DNA from: Bacillus pumilus
GTDB taxonomy: Bacteria > Bacillota > Bacilli > Bacillales > Bacillaceae
DNA length: 64,000 nt
Reading direction: 5' to 3'
Assembly: GCF_009937765.1 (NCBI RefSeq)
Contig: NZ_CP047089.1
Location: 804,272-868,271 of the forward strand
The notes beneath the pieces were generated by a model that worked only from the letters and a program-made list of their open reading frames with translations, was not told the DNA's origin and made no database searches. Shown in pieces: positions 1-12,409 of the stretch (the first letter of the stretch is position 1; each line of letters starts with the position of its first letter). Both the position numbers and the translations under genes were made by a program.

Positions 1-55
1 ATTCCTCCGTTTGTTTCAGATGGAACAGATGACCTTGCATCTGTTCTCATCCGTG

Positions 56-325
56 TTAGAAACCGCATTTGATTTTCACGTACATGCCTAAGAACTTGAA
101 TTCGCCTAAAAATTTAGAGCCTTTTCCAAAGGTCTTGCATGCCCAAATCAATGCTGCGACTGTCACAATACCTAAAATAGCGGCAAGGACATAAATCCAA
201 AATGCATTTTTCTGTACGTTCTTAGAAGTTAGAATTCGTTGCTTCCTTTCATCATAAGCCGCCAATAGGTGAAGGACATACATATACACACCTACTGGAA
301 AACGAAGGCTAAAAGGATTCAGCAT
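56..325 (-). CDS. small membrane protein of unknown function
   Basis: An 89-residue protein. The start was set at the ATG at 323-325 because a strong AGGGGGTG Shine-Dalgarno lies just upstream; the longer reading frame begins inside untranslated sequence. Residues about 1-35 are polar and aromatic. One clear membrane helix (FWIYVLAAILGIVTVAALIW) follows, then a short basic tail. There is no signal peptidase site and no motif I recognise. It lies downstream of the eno terminator, so it has its own transcript. Function unknown; probably an integral inner-membrane peptide. Confidence 0.6.
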   Translation of the reverse strand: MLNPFSLRFPVGVYMYVLHLLAAYDERKQRILTSKNVQKNAFWIYVLAAILGIVTVAALIWACKTFGKGSKFLGEFKFLGMYVKIKCGF

Positions 326-525
326 CTCATCACCCCCTAATATATGTAAAATGATACTATCCCGCATACAGAAAACATAAGTTCATTTCAGATCATATTT
401 TTAGTCGATTTTTCATGATCTATTGCTTATAAATGGTAAAGCTGTGCGCTTTCCCTCTGACTGAAGGACGATTTTTTACAAAAATAGGATGTGACTATTG
501 AAACAGCTGCGGAATCTCTATCAAC

Positions 526-572
526 CAAAAAAAAACGCTGCGCCCACTCTAATATAAGAGCGGAACGCAGCG
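526..572 (-). terminator. rho-independent terminator of the glycolytic operon
   Basis: On the minus strand the arms CGCTGCG (566-572) and CGCAGCG (536-542) form a stem with further internal pairing (CTCT/AGAG), followed by an uninterrupted run of T residues. It lies 12 bases after the eno stop codon and closes the cggR-to-eno transcript. Confidence 0.9.
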
Positions 573-583
573 CGTTGCTGGCA

Positions 584-1897
<1,314 letters not shown>

Positions 1898-1905
1898 TCA
1901 ATTTG

Positions 1906-4225
<2,320 letters not shown>

Positions 4226-5410
4226 TTATTTATCGTTTAATGCAGTAACACCTGGAAGCTCTTTGCCTTCCATAAATTCAAGTGAAGCGCCGCCGCCTGT
4301 AGAAATATGGCTCATCTGATCGGCAAGACCAAATTTCTCAACAGCTGCTGCTGAATCTCCACCGCCAATGACAGAATATGTATCTTTTGCTTCTGCCAGT
4401 GCTTCTGCGATTGCTTTTGTTCCTTTAGCGAATGCATCGATTTCAAATACACCCATTGGTCCGTTCCAAACAACAAGTTTGCTGTTTTTAATGACATCAG
4501 CATACTTCTCTCTTGTCTCTGTTCCAATATCAAGTGCTTCTAGATCACTTGGAATTTCAGAGATTGGCACAATGCTTGTATTCGCATCATTTGAAAAGTC
4601 GTCGGCTACCAGAACATCTGTTGGAATCAGGAAGTTCACGCCTTTTTCTTTTGCACGGTCCATAAAGGATTTCGCTAAATCTACTTTGTCTTCTTCTAAT
4701 AGAGATTTCCCTACTTCGTGGCCAAGTGCTTTTACAAATGTATAAGCAAGTCCGCCGCCGATGATGAGGTTGTCCACTTTATCAAGAAGACTTTCAATCA
4801 CACCGATTTTATCCTTTACTTTTGCGCCACCAATAATCGCTGTAAATGGGCGATCAGGGTTTGAAATGGCTTTTCCTAGAACCTCAAGCTCTTTTTGCAT
4901 GAGGAAGCCCGAAACAGCCGGAAGATATGCTGCAATTCCAGCAGTGGATGCATGTGCACGGTGTGCAGCACCGAACGCATCATTGACATACACATCAGCT
5001 AAATCAGCAAATGCTTTTGATAGTTCAGGATCGTTCTTTTCTTCACCAGGATAGAAACGAACGTTTTCAAGCACTAGCACATCTCCATCTTTTAAGTCAG
5101 AGATTTGCTTTTTCACGTTGTCGCCGTAAGCTTCATCCGCTTTTTTCACTTCTTGTCCAAGAAGCTCTTGCAGACGTTTCGCTACAGGTGTCAGACGCAA
5201 TTCTTCAGTAACTTGACCCTTCGGACGACCCAAATGACTAGCTAGTAGTACCTTTGCGCCTTGTCCTGTTAAATACTCAATCGTTGGTAATGCTGCGCGA
5301 ATACGAGTATCATCCGTCACTTTTCCGTCTTTCATTGGAACGTTAAAATCTACGCGGCAGAACACAACTTTACCTTTTACGTCAATGTCTTTTACTGATT
5401 TCTTATTCAT
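4226..5410 (-). CDS. pgk: phosphoglycerate kinase
   Basis: Transfers phosphate from 1,3-bisphosphoglycerate to ADP. 394 residues, two-domain kinase. Visible are the substrate motif FNVPM, the loop SHLGRPKG, the hinge and nucleotide region [11 protein letters not shown] and the C-terminal glycine-rich [13 protein letters not shown]. The ATG at 5408-5410 matches the family N-terminus ([10 protein letters not shown]). Its ribosome site AAAGGAGG is unusually far away (about 14 bases) and lies inside a small inverted repeat (see the separate entry). A terminator-like hairpin separates it from gapA, so expression relative to gapA is probably reduced. Confidence 0.96.
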   Translation of the reverse strand: MNKKSVKDIDVKGKVVFCRVDFNVPMKDGKVTDDTRIRAALPTIEYLTGQGAKVLLASHLGRPKGQVTEELRLTPVAKRLQELLGQEVKKADEAYGDNVKKQISDLKDGDVLVLENVRFYPGEEKNDPELSKAFADLADVYVNDAFGAAHRAHASTAGIAAYLPAVSGFLMQKELEVLGKAISNPDRPFTAIIGGAKVKDKIGVIESLLDKVDNLIIGGGLAYTFVKALGHEVGKSLLEEDKVDLAKSFMDRAKEKGVNFLIPTDVLVADDFSNDANTSIVPISEIPSDLEALDIGTETREKYADVIKNSKLVVWNGPMGVFEIDAFAKGTKAIAEALAEAKDTYSVIGGGDSAAAVEKFGLADQMSHISTGGGASLEFMEGKELPGVTALNDK

Positions 5411-5417
5411 GCTCGTC

Positions 5418-5430
5418 AGGAGATCCTCCT
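5418..5430 (-). promoter_or_regulatory. pgk ribosome site inside a small inverted repeat
   Basis: On the minus strand AGGAG-GAT-CTCCT forms a 5-bp stem with a 3-base loop that contains the Shine-Dalgarno of pgk. The initiation codon is 7 bases beyond the repeat. If folded, the hairpin would hide the ribosome site. The inverted repeat is seen; a regulatory effect is inference. Confidence 0.4.
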
Positions 5431-5528
5431 TTATTCTGGTTTCCTTACGCATTGGACAAGTCTCTCTTTATCCTTTTCCCATTTTGCCCTCATCAAAACG
5501 AGAAATCGTGCAGAACGGATAAAAACAG

Positions 5529-5562
5529 AGAAAAAGGGAAAGGGATGCTTCCCCTTCCCTTG
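5529..5562 (-). terminator. internal terminator-like hairpin between gapA and pgk
   Basis: The minus strand carries a 12-bp stem (5551-5562 against 5536-5547, one G-T pair) with an AGCA loop, followed by a modest T run. It lies about 60 bases after the gapA stop. In B. subtilis gapA transcripts are more abundant than the distal genes; a partial terminator here fits that pattern. Confidence 0.7.
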
Positions 5563-5623
5563 TCCGTCTTCATTATATCGTGTCTCTAGGAAAGAACCAA
5601 GTGAGTTCCTTCAGTGTGACAAA

Positions 5624-6631
5624 TTAAAGACCTTGTTTTGCAATGTAAGCTGCAAGGTCAACAACGCGGTGAGAATATCCACTCTCGTTATCGTACCAAG
5701 AAATGACTTTCACCATGCTGCCTTCCATTACCATTGTAGAAAGAGCATCGATTGTTGAAGAGTTTGCATTACCATTATAGTCACCAGATACTAATGGCTC
5801 TTCGCTGTAGCCAAGGATTCCATTAAGTTCTCCTTCAGCTGCTTCTTTAAGTGCTGCATTTACATCTTCAGCCGTTACATCTTGGTTTAATTCAGCTACA
5901 AGGTCAACTAAAGAAACGTTAGGTGTTGGAACACGCATAGCGCCACCGTTTAATTTACCTTTAAGTTCAGGCAATACAAGTGAAACAGCTTTTGCAGCAC
6001 CTGTAGAAGTTGGGATGATGTTTTCCGCAGCTGCACGAGCACGACGGTAGTCTTTGTGCGGAAGATCAAGAATTTGTTGGTCATTTGTGTATGAGTGAAC
6101 TGTTGTCATCATACCGCGTTTAATACCAAATTTATCGTTAAGTACTTTTGCAAATGGAGCTAAGCAGTTTGTTGTACAAGATGCATTAGAGATGACATCG
6201 TGGCTAGCTGCATCGTATTTGTCTTCGTTTACACCCATAACGATTGTGATATCTTCTTCGTTAGCAGGAGCAGAGATGATGACTTTTTTAGCGCCAGCTT
6301 CTAAGTGTTTAGCAGCGTCTGCACGTTTTGTGAAGAATCCAGTAGATTCAACAACGATTTCTACGCCTTGTTTACCCCAGCTTAATTTCGCAGGGTCACG
6401 CTCAGCTGATACTTCGATTGTTTTACCGTTCACTACTAAGTTCGTACCATCTACAGAAACCTCTGCATCTAGTTTTCCGTGAACAGAGTCATATTGTAAA
6501 AGGTGTGCAAGCATGTTAGCGTCTGTTAGATCGTTAACCGCTACTACCTCAACTTCAGGATTGTTTAATGCTGCACGAAATACGTTACGTCCAATACGTC
6601 CAAATCCGTTAATACCGACTTTTACTGCCAT
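5624..6631 (-). CDS. gapA: glyceraldehyde-3-phosphate dehydrogenase (NAD, glycolytic)
   Basis: Oxidises glyceraldehyde 3-phosphate to 1,3-bisphosphoglycerate with NAD. 335 residues. The N-terminal Rossmann motif [11 protein letters not shown] is followed by VVAVNDLTD, where the aspartate favours NAD over NADP, which points to the glycolytic GapA and not GapB. The catalytic cysteine is in SNASCTTNC and the substrate region includes STGAAKAV. It lies 31 bases after cggR with a GGAGG ribosome site. In B. subtilis the cggR-gapA message is cleaved by RNase Y, which stabilises gapA RNA; I cannot see the cleavage site directly. Confidence 0.98.
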   Translation of the reverse strand: MAVKVGINGFGRIGRNVFRAALNNPEVEVVAVNDLTDANMLAHLLQYDSVHGKLDAEVSVDGTNLVVNGKTIEVSAERDPAKLSWGKQGVEIVVESTGFFTKRADAAKHLEAGAKKVIISAPANEEDITIVMGVNEDKYDAASHDVISNASCTTNCLAPFAKVLNDKFGIKRGMMTTVHSYTNDQQILDLPHKDYRRARAAAENIIPTSTGAAKAVSLVLPELKGKLNGGAMRVPTPNVSLVDLVAELNQDVTAEDVNAALKEAAEGELNGILGYSEEPLVSGDYNGNANSSTIDALSTMVMEGSMVKVISWYDNESGYSHRVVDLAAYIAKQGL

Positions 6632-6662
6632 GATGTTTCCTCCTTTTATAGGTCACAATGTT

Positions 6663-7700
6663 TTATATTGAGGGATCAATTGACTCCCTTAATAACTCTT
6701 TTGCGGCTCCTTCGTCTGTGACAAGAACCGTTCGGCGGGGTTTTTTGAAATAAGCTTCAATGGCCCCTGCCTTTGATGATCCACCTGCAACAGCAATGAT
6801 GTGTGGAATGCTTTCTAAATCATCTAGCTGCATGCCGACGGAGTGCACTTTGTGGACGACCTCACCATCACGGTTAAAGTAATAGCCAAAGGCCTCTGTC
6901 ACTGCGTCATGCTCATCAATCTTTTTTAAATCTTCAGCTGGTGTGTTTCGTCTCATCGCCATTGTTTTTGCTTCACCGATTCCATGAATGAGCATCGTGG
7001 ATGATTTAATCGTTTGAAGCACTTCTTTGACGGACGGCTCTTCAATAATGGAAGAGTAAGCACCTTCTGACAACTGTCCTGGAACAAACAGCAGTTTGTA
7101 AGTACCGGAAGCTTTTTCAGCCATGTGGGCACAAATGGTGTTTGCCTGATTTTTTACATTCTCCCCAAGACCGCCTCTTGCAGGGACAAACATCATGTCT
7201 CTGTTTTTAGCATCAGGGGTCATCATTTCGGCAACGGCTTCCATCGTCGTTCCGCCAGTGACGGCGACGATATTATTTCCAGTAAACCTTTTTTTCATAC
7301 ATTGCACAGCAGCTCTTCCCATCTCTTGCTTCACCCACGGGGATTCGTCACTGTCACCAGAAACGATCATGACTTCTTCTAGGCCTAACTTCCTCTTTAA
7401 TGTATTTTCCAAAAAGGTTAAACCTAAAACGTCCTTCATCATTCCTTCAAGCATTTCAAGCAAAGCGTGACCTTCACTCGTCAGCATCATGCCGCTCGTT
7501 TTGACATCCAGCAAATTTTGCTCTTTTAAAAACTGAACTTCAGCTCTTAAGATGCGTTCACTGAGACCTAGACTCGTCGCAAGGCTTCTGCGGCCGATTG
7601 GTTCAGCTAACCTGATGTATTGCAAAATGTCGTAGCGTTTTTGCATAACTGTGAGAAGATCTGGCAATAATTTTTTTTGAGCTTCCAATAAACGATTCAT
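6663..7700 (-). CDS. cggR: central glycolytic genes repressor CggR
   Basis: SorC/DeoR-type repressor of its own operon, released by fructose 1,6-bisphosphate. 345 residues (B. subtilis protein about 340). The N-terminal winged helix-turn-helix spans about residues 25-75 (RRSLATSLGLSERILRAE). The C-terminal sugar-phosphate domain contains VTGGTTMEAVAEMM, VPARGGLGENV and IIAVAGGSSKAGAI. First gene of the glycolytic operon. Its operator, two adjacent 20-bp repeats, lies 24 bases upstream of the start codon. The start is an ATG behind a rather weak AAAGGG site. Confidence 0.97.
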   Translation of the reverse strand: MNRLLEAQKKLLPDLLTVMQKRYDILQYIRLAEPIGRRSLATSLGLSERILRAEVQFLKEQNLLDVKTSGMMLTSEGHALLEMLEGMMKDVLGLTFLENTLKRKLGLEEVMIVSGDSDESPWVKQEMGRAAVQCMKKRFTGNNIVAVTGGTTMEAVAEMMTPDAKNRDMMFVPARGGLGENVKNQANTICAHMAEKASGTYKLLFVPGQLSEGAYSSIIEEPSVKEVLQTIKSSTMLIHGIGEAKTMAMRRNTPAEDLKKIDEHDAVTEAFGYYFNRDGEVVHKVHSVGMQLDDLESIPHIIAVAGGSSKAGAIEAYFKKPRRTVLVTDEGAAKELLRESIDPSI

Positions 7701-7723
7701 GGCTAACGACCCTTTCTTTTCAC

Positions 7724-7763
7724 GTTGGACTAAAAACGTCCCACTGTGACAAAAAACGTCCCG
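7724..7763 (-). promoter_or_regulatory. CggR operator, two tandem 20-bp direct repeats
   Basis: On the minus strand CGGGACGTTTTTTGTCACAG (7744-7763) is followed directly by TGGGACGTTTTTAGTCCAAC (7724-7743). The repeated core GGGACGTTTTT-GTC is the known CggR-binding sequence. The operator lies about 30 bases downstream of the predicted transcription start, so bound repressor would block elongation or clearance. Confidence 0.9.
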
Positions 7764-7801
7764 CCACAGCCAAAAAAAATCAATCCCTGCTTTCTTTAAT
7801 T

Positions 7802-7830
7802 ATTTTAACAGGATAATCTTGCATTTTCAA
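7802..7830 (-). promoter_or_regulatory. sigma-A promoter of cggR operon
   Basis: Minus-strand TTGAAA (7825-7830), 17-base spacer, TAAAAT (7802-7807). It is placed just upstream of the CggR operator, giving a predicted start near 7795 and a leader of about 95 bases. Confidence 0.75.
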
Positions 7831-7964
7831 CTCCTACAAACACATTTAGACAAAAAATAGACACATTTTCACCGATAACCTGCTTGTCATCAAGGTTCTT
7901 GCTATGATATTTCTTTTCAAAATATTTTATTTTCTTCTATATTGAATGAATTCATCCATGAAAG

Positions 7965-7999
7965 TGTGCATGCGTAAGAGGTCCGCATGCACATTTTTT
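7965..7999. terminator. inverted repeat downstream of rocE
   Basis: TGTGCATGCG (7965-7974) and CGCATGCACA (7984-7993) form a perfect 10-bp stem with a 9-base loop. A run of six T follows on the plus strand, while the minus strand, the direction of rocE, has only a weak T stretch. It probably ends rocE transcription, but the better T tract points the other way. Confidence 0.5.
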
Positions 8000-8013
8000 G
8001 TATAGTCGGTCTT

Positions 8014-9429
8014 TTATGTTTTTGGAATTCCTTCCTCTTCGGCGAAACGCTTTGCCTCTTCCTTCGGTTTGATTTTGAGATAATAAATGATGTAGCAGGC
8101 GGCCATAAACGGTACGCCGCAATAAAGGCCAATCCGCTGTTCCTCAATAAAGAATAAGCTGATAAGCACGATGCCAAAGGCAATGAAGCCTGCTAGTGGG
8201 ACAAATGGATAGAGCGGTGTACGGAAGACGAGATCCTTTACATCTCCACCGTCTTTTATGAATTGTTTTCTAAAGAAATATTGAGACAAACAAATGGACA
8301 TCCACACGACAACAAGAACCATTCCAGAAATTGAAATAAGCCACACATACACCGTTTTTGGTGCCACGACACTTGTAAGCAGAGATAGAGCAGATACACC
8401 CATTGTCACCAATAATGCATTGATCGGGATTTTACGCTTGGACAGTTTTTTCGTAAAGTCGGGTCCTTTTCCGTCCTTTGAAAGTGACCAGAGCATACGT
8501 GATGATGCATACAATCCAGAGTTTGCTACAGATAAGACCGCTGTGATGATAATAAAATTCATGATATCTGCAGCATATGGGATGCCGACCTTGTCCAGCA
8601 CGACCACAAACGGACTGTCGACTGCGCCTGCTGTCTGCCATGGAAGAAGTGCGGCTAGAACCGCAATGGATAAAACGAAAAAGACCATTGTTCTCCAAAT
8701 AATATTTCGTATTGATCGAGGCAATGTTTTTTCAGGGCTTTCACTCTCACCTGCTGCGATCCCTACAAGCTCTGTTCCTTGAAAGGAGAAATTGACCGTG
8801 ACCATGGTTAATAAAATAGCAAAAACACCATTAGGAAATAGTCCGCCATGATCCGTCAAATGATGAAATAAAGGGGCTGGTTCTCCGCCTTTTAAATGAA
8901 TCATTCCGAAAATTGCGCCAATTCCGATGATAATAAACAATAGGATGGCCGCAACCTTGATGGCTGAAAACCAAAACTCCGTTTCAGCGAAGCTGCGAGC
9001 AGAGATGGCATTCACGGCAAATAATATGACGCTAAATGCTAGACACCAAAGCCAAACCGGGATATCTGGAAACCACCTTTGGAGCAATATGCCTGCTGAT
9101 GTAAACTCCAGACCAATTGTACACGCCCAGCTAAACCAATACAGCCAGCCGATCATAAAACCTGTGGACGGGCCGATATATTTGGTTGCATATTCCTGAA
9201 AGGAACCGGCGGTCGGCATCGCCACTGCTAATTCTCCAAGACACAGCATGACCAAATACATTAAAAATCCGCCAATGATAAACGATAGAATGGCTCCCCC
9301 TGGTCCTGCCTGATGGATAATCAGTCCTGATCCAAGGAAAAGACCCGTACCGATGACCCCGCCTAGGGCAATCATAAAGAGATGTCTGCTTTTCATGGAA
9401 CGCTCTAATTCATTATGCTGTTCTTGCAT
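8014..9429 (-). CDS. rocE: arginine/ornithine-type amino acid permease (RocE/RocC family)
   Basis: APC-superfamily amino acid permease, 471 residues with 12 predicted membrane helices. The N-terminal SRHLFMIALGGVIGTGLFLGSG is the family signature, and AAGESESPEKTLPRSI lies in a mid-protein loop. The ATG at 9427-9429 was chosen: an upstream in-frame GTG lies within the GGGGAAGTGG ribosome site. It follows rocD and shares its direction, which supports arginine or ornithine uptake. From memory its sequence resembles RocC at least as much as RocE, so the symbol rests on position. A hairpin between rocD and rocE may lower its expression. No rocF (arginase) follows. Confidence 0.85.
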   Translation of the reverse strand: MQEQHNELERSMKSRHLFMIALGGVIGTGLFLGSGLIIHQAGPGGAILSFIIGGFLMYLVMLCLGELAVAMPTAGSFQEYATKYIGPSTGFMIGWLYWFSWACTIGLEFTSAGILLQRWFPDIPVWLWCLAFSVILFAVNAISARSFAETEFWFSAIKVAAILLFIIIGIGAIFGMIHLKGGEPAPLFHHLTDHGGLFPNGVFAILLTMVTVNFSFQGTELVGIAAGESESPEKTLPRSIRNIIWRTMVFFVLSIAVLAALLPWQTAGAVDSPFVVVLDKVGIPYAADIMNFIIITAVLSVANSGLYASSRMLWSLSKDGKGPDFTKKLSKRKIPINALLVTMGVSALSLLTSVVAPKTVYVWLISISGMVLVVVWMSICLSQYFFRKQFIKDGGDVKDLVFRTPLYPFVPLAGFIAFGIVLISLFFIEEQRIGLYCGVPFMAACYIIYYLKIKPKEEAKRFAEEEGIPKT

Positions 9430-9493
9430 CAAATCCACTTCCCCACTTTCTCTCTTCTATTCAGCATCCTTTGACAAAATTCGCTGTTTGTTG

Positions 9494-9530
9494 AAAAAGA
9501 AAGGGAGAAAGTGAAGCCTTCTCCCCCTTT
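9494..9530 (-). terminator. terminator-like hairpin between rocD and rocE
   Basis: Minus-strand arms 9519-9530 and 9500-9509 (GGGAGAA/TTCTCCC core) are followed by a T-rich stretch. It lies directly after the rocD stop and could make rocE transcription partial. Confidence 0.55.
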
Positions 9531-9535
9531 GCCAT

Positions 9536-10732
9536 TTAAGCTTGAAACAATGCTTCAATATGACCAATCGCCCAGTCTAAATCTTCTTTTGAAATGGTCA
9601 GCGGTGGTGCAAAACGGATGACGGTTTCATGGGTTTCCTTACATAACAAACCTGCTTGTTTTAGCTTTTCACAATAAGGTCTAGCTGCCTCTGTCAGCTC
9701 CATGCCTATAAATAGTCCGCGTCCACGCACTTCTTTAATCATAGGACTTTGAATGCGTGACAATTTGTCTTTGAAGTATTCACCAAGCTCCATAGAGCGT
9801 GCTGCAAGTTTTTCGTCGATTAAGACATCCAGTGCAGCAAGCGACACCGCACATGCAAGTGGATTTCCTCCAAAAGTAGACCCATGAGAACCGGGGTTAA
9901 ACACACCTAAAATATCACGGTTTGCTACGACACATGAGATTGGGAATACTCCGCCGCCTAAAGCTTTCCCAAGAATCAGCATATCTGGCTCAATGTCTTC
10001 CCAATCACAAGCAAACATCTTACCTGTTCGTGCTAATCCCACTTGAATTTCATCTGCAATGAACAGCACATGGTTTTGTTCACAAAGCGCTTTTGCATCT
10101 TTCAAGAATCCTTCTGGTGGCATGACAATACCTGCTTCACCTTGAATCGGTTCTATGAGGAAAGCCGCTGTCTGTGGTGTGATTGCTTCACGTAACGCTT
10201 CAATATCTCCGTAAGGAATCAGCTTAATTCCAGGAAGCATTGGACCGAAACCTCTTTGATATTCTGCTTCTGAGGAAAGAGACACAGCCGTCATCGTTCT
10301 CCCATGGAAATTGCCAACACACGCAATGATTTCTGCACGGTTCTCTTCGATTCCCTTTACATCATAGCCCCAGCGTCTTGCGGCTTTTATGGCTGTTTCT
10401 ACAGCCTCAGCACCTGTATTCATTGGGAGTGCCATGTCTTTATTCGTCAGTTTGCAAATTTTCTCATACCAAGGGCCAAGCTGATCATTATGAAAGGCTC
10501 TCGACGTGAGTGTCACACGGTCTGCCTGTTTTTTTAGCGCTTCAATGATGCGAGGGTGGCGATGTCCTTGGTTCACTGCAGAATACGCACTTAGCATATC
10601 CATATATCGATTGCCTTCAGGGTCTGTCACCCACACTCCCTCAGCCTCTGAAATGACAATTGGCAGTGGATGATAGTTTGCCGCTCCATATTGTTCTGTT
10701 TGTTGAATCAATTCTTTTGTCTGTGTCATCAT
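9536..10732 (-). CDS. rocD: ornithine aminotransferase
   Basis: PLP-dependent class III aminotransferase converting ornithine and 2-oxoglutarate to glutamate semialdehyde and glutamate in arginine catabolism. 398 residues. Visible are the substrate segment [15 protein letters not shown], the cofactor aspartate in [14 protein letters not shown], the Schiff-base lysine in ILGKALGGG and the phosphate-binding [12 protein letters not shown]. The ribosome site AAGGAGGA precedes two adjacent ATG codons. A sigma-L promoter and RocR-type sites lie upstream, with rocR divergent, so ornithine- or arginine-induced expression is expected. Confidence 0.97.
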   Translation of the reverse strand: MMTQTKELIQQTEQYGAANYHPLPIVISEAEGVWVTDPEGNRYMDMLSAYSAVNQGHRHPRIIEALKKQADRVTLTSRAFHNDQLGPWYEKICKLTNKDMALPMNTGAEAVETAIKAARRWGYDVKGIEENRAEIIACVGNFHGRTMTAVSLSSEAEYQRGFGPMLPGIKLIPYGDIEALREAITPQTAAFLIEPIQGEAGIVMPPEGFLKDAKALCEQNHVLFIADEIQVGLARTGKMFACDWEDIEPDMLILGKALGGGVFPISCVVANRDILGVFNPGSHGSTFGGNPLACAVSLAALDVLIDEKLAARSMELGEYFKDKLSRIQSPMIKEVRGRGLFIGMELTEAARPYCEKLKQAGLLCKETHETVIRFAPPLTISKEDLDWAIGHIEALFQA

Positions 10733-10790
10733 CTATTCCTCCTTCTATCAGGTAGCTTCTTTCATTTGGATACATCTTCATCCATATGTT

Positions 10791-10809
10791 ATGCAAGGAT
10801 CGTGCCAAC
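10791..10809 (-). promoter_or_regulatory. sigma-L (sigma-54) -24/-12 promoter of rocD
   Basis: Minus-strand TTGGCACG-ATCC-TTGCAT carries the invariant GG and GC dinucleotides at the exact sigma-54 spacing. It is positioned about 60 bases before the rocD start codon. Confidence 0.93.
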
Positions 10810-10850
10810 TTTCTGACCGCTTGATCACAAGGATCTAAATCACTCATTGA

Positions 10851-10906
10851 GCAAAATTTCTTTGCACATGCCAAATTTTTTAGAGGAAACCGCAAAATTT
10901 TTCATG
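10851..10906. promoter_or_regulatory. probable RocR upstream activating sites (two)
   Basis: A palindrome GCAAA-N5-TTTGC lies at 10851-10865 and a second, half-degenerate copy (GCAAAATTTTTCATG) at 10892-10906, about 40 bases apart. They are 45-100 bases upstream of the sigma-L promoter, where a sigma-54 activator binds. The resemblance to B. subtilis RocR sites is from memory. Confidence 0.65.
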
Positions 10907-10938
10907 TAAAATAGAAGTAACGTCAGGAGGTGGCGCAA

Positions 10939-12381
10939 GTGAAAAAAGATCTGCATACCGCAAAGCTTGAAAATGAGATTGATTTATATAAACAAATGCT
11001 CGATTTAATTGATGTCGGGGTTCATGCAATTGATGAGAATGGACATACGGTTGTTTATAATAAAAAAATGATGGAGATTGAGTCTTTAAAACGCTCTGAT
11101 GTTCTCCATAAAAATGTACTCGATTTCTTCGCCTTTCAAGATGAAATGCACAGTACACTTGTCCAAGCGCTGCGTACCGGAAAACAAACCGTACATGCCA
11201 AGCAGACGTATCATAATTACAATGGAAAAGAAATTACAACGATTAACCATACATATCCGCTCGTTCGAGACGGTCTCATTCAAGGGGCTGTTGAAATTTC
11301 GAATGATGTCACCAAGCTGGAACGGCTGATTCATCACAATATGAAGAAAAAAGGAAGCACTCGCTTTACCTTCGAATCCATTATTGGACAAAGCCCTGCA
11401 TTTTTAGAGGTGATTGAGCATGCGAAACGAGTGACACGCACCTCTTCTTATGTGCTCATTGTTGGCGAAACAGGGACTGGGAAAGAACTGTTTGCTCAAA
11501 GCATTCATAACGGCAGCAGCCGGTCATCTGGACCATTTATTACCCAAAATTGTGCGGCACTGCCTGATAATCTGATTGAAAGCCTGCTTTTTGGTACACA
11601 AAAAGGAGCTTTTACGGGAGCAGCTGATCAGCCTGGCTTATTTGAGCAGGCGCAAGGAGGAACCTTGCTTTTAGATGAGATCAACTCATTAAATCCTCAT
11701 CTTCAAGCAAAACTACTGCGCGTCTTACAGGAGAAACGCGTGAGAAGGCTTGGCAGCACAAAGGAAATCGCTGTTGATGTAAGAGTGATTGCCAATATGA
11801 ACGAGGACCCTGTGGATGCCATCGCAGGTGGACGCATGCGTAAAGATTTATTTTATCGTCTCGGTATTGTCACCTTATTTATTCCGCCGCTTTCTGAACG
11901 AAAAGAGGACATTCCTACGTTTGTGAATCATTTTATTCAAAAATATAATGAGCTGTTTCAAATGAAGGTGAAGGCAGCTGATGAAGAGGTACTTGCCCTT
12001 TTTAAGGCGTATGATTGGCCAGGCAATGTAAGAGAACTGGAGCATGTGATTGAGGCGGGGATGAATATGATGATGGATGAAGACGAATTAAGTATGCATC
12101 ACCTTCCCTATCATTTTCGATTTAAGCAAATGGAAGGCCGTCCTCCTGCGCAATTGCAAACTAATTCTTTGCAGCAAACCGTAGCTGCTGACACCTTTGT
12201 CTATACAAGCCCTGAACAAACGACTGATTTTCAAACCCAAATGGAACGATTCGAAAAACAATACATCGTCCATTACTTAGAAAAAATGGACGATAATATT
12301 TCACAGACTGCTAAGTTATTGGGCATGAGCAGGCAAAGTCTGCAATATCGAATGAAAAAGCTACATATTTCTCGTCAATAA
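10939..12381 (+). CDS. rocR: sigma-54-dependent transcriptional activator RocR
   Basis: NtrC/NifA-type activator of arginine catabolism. 480 residues. An N-terminal PAS-like sensor (about 10-125) contains GVHAIDENGHTVVYN. The AAA+ domain (about 145-385) has Walker A GETGTGKE, the sigma-54 contact loop written here as GAFTGA and Walker B GGTLLLDEI. A C-terminal Fis-type helix-turn-helix follows (ISQTAKLLGMSRQSLQYRMKK). The GTG at 10939 was chosen because the upstream in-frame GTG overlaps the AGGAGGTGG site. It is divergent from rocD and shares the activating sites. Confidence 0.95.
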   Translation: MKKDLHTAKLENEIDLYKQMLDLIDVGVHAIDENGHTVVYNKKMMEIESLKRSDVLHKNVLDFFAFQDEMHSTLVQALRTGKQTVHAKQTYHNYNGKEITTINHTYPLVRDGLIQGAVEISNDVTKLERLIHHNMKKKGSTRFTFESIIGQSPAFLEVIEHAKRVTRTSSYVLIVGETGTGKELFAQSIHNGSSRSSGPFITQNCAALPDNLIESLLFGTQKGAFTGAADQPGLFEQAQGGTLLLDEINSLNPHLQAKLLRVLQEKRVRRLGSTKEIAVDVRVIANMNEDPVDAIAGGRMRKDLFYRLGIVTLFIPPLSERKEDIPTFVNHFIQKYNELFQMKVKAADEEVLALFKAYDWPGNVRELEHVIEAGMNMMMDEDELSMHHLPYHFRFKQMEGRPPAQLQTNSLQQTVAADTFVYTSPEQTTDFQTQMERFEKQYIVHYLEKMDDNISQTAKLLGMSRQSLQYRMKKLHISRQ

Positions 12382-12384
12382 TAG

Positions 12385-12409
12385 AGCTGTGCCATCATTC
12401 GGCACAGCT
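12385..12409. terminator. shared hairpin between convergent rocR and lutR
   Basis: AGCTGTGCC (12385-12393) pairs with GGCACAGCT (12401-12409), a perfect 9-bp stem with a 7-base loop, directly after the rocR stop and touching the lutR stop codon. T tracts on both sides are weak, so termination efficiency is uncertain. Confidence 0.55.

Noticed and set aside
10854-10872. second -24-like element TTGGCATG upstream of rocD
   Set aside because: The GC of a -12 element is not at sigma-54 spacing; the sequence is part of the activating palindrome region. The promoter at 10791-10809 is exact.
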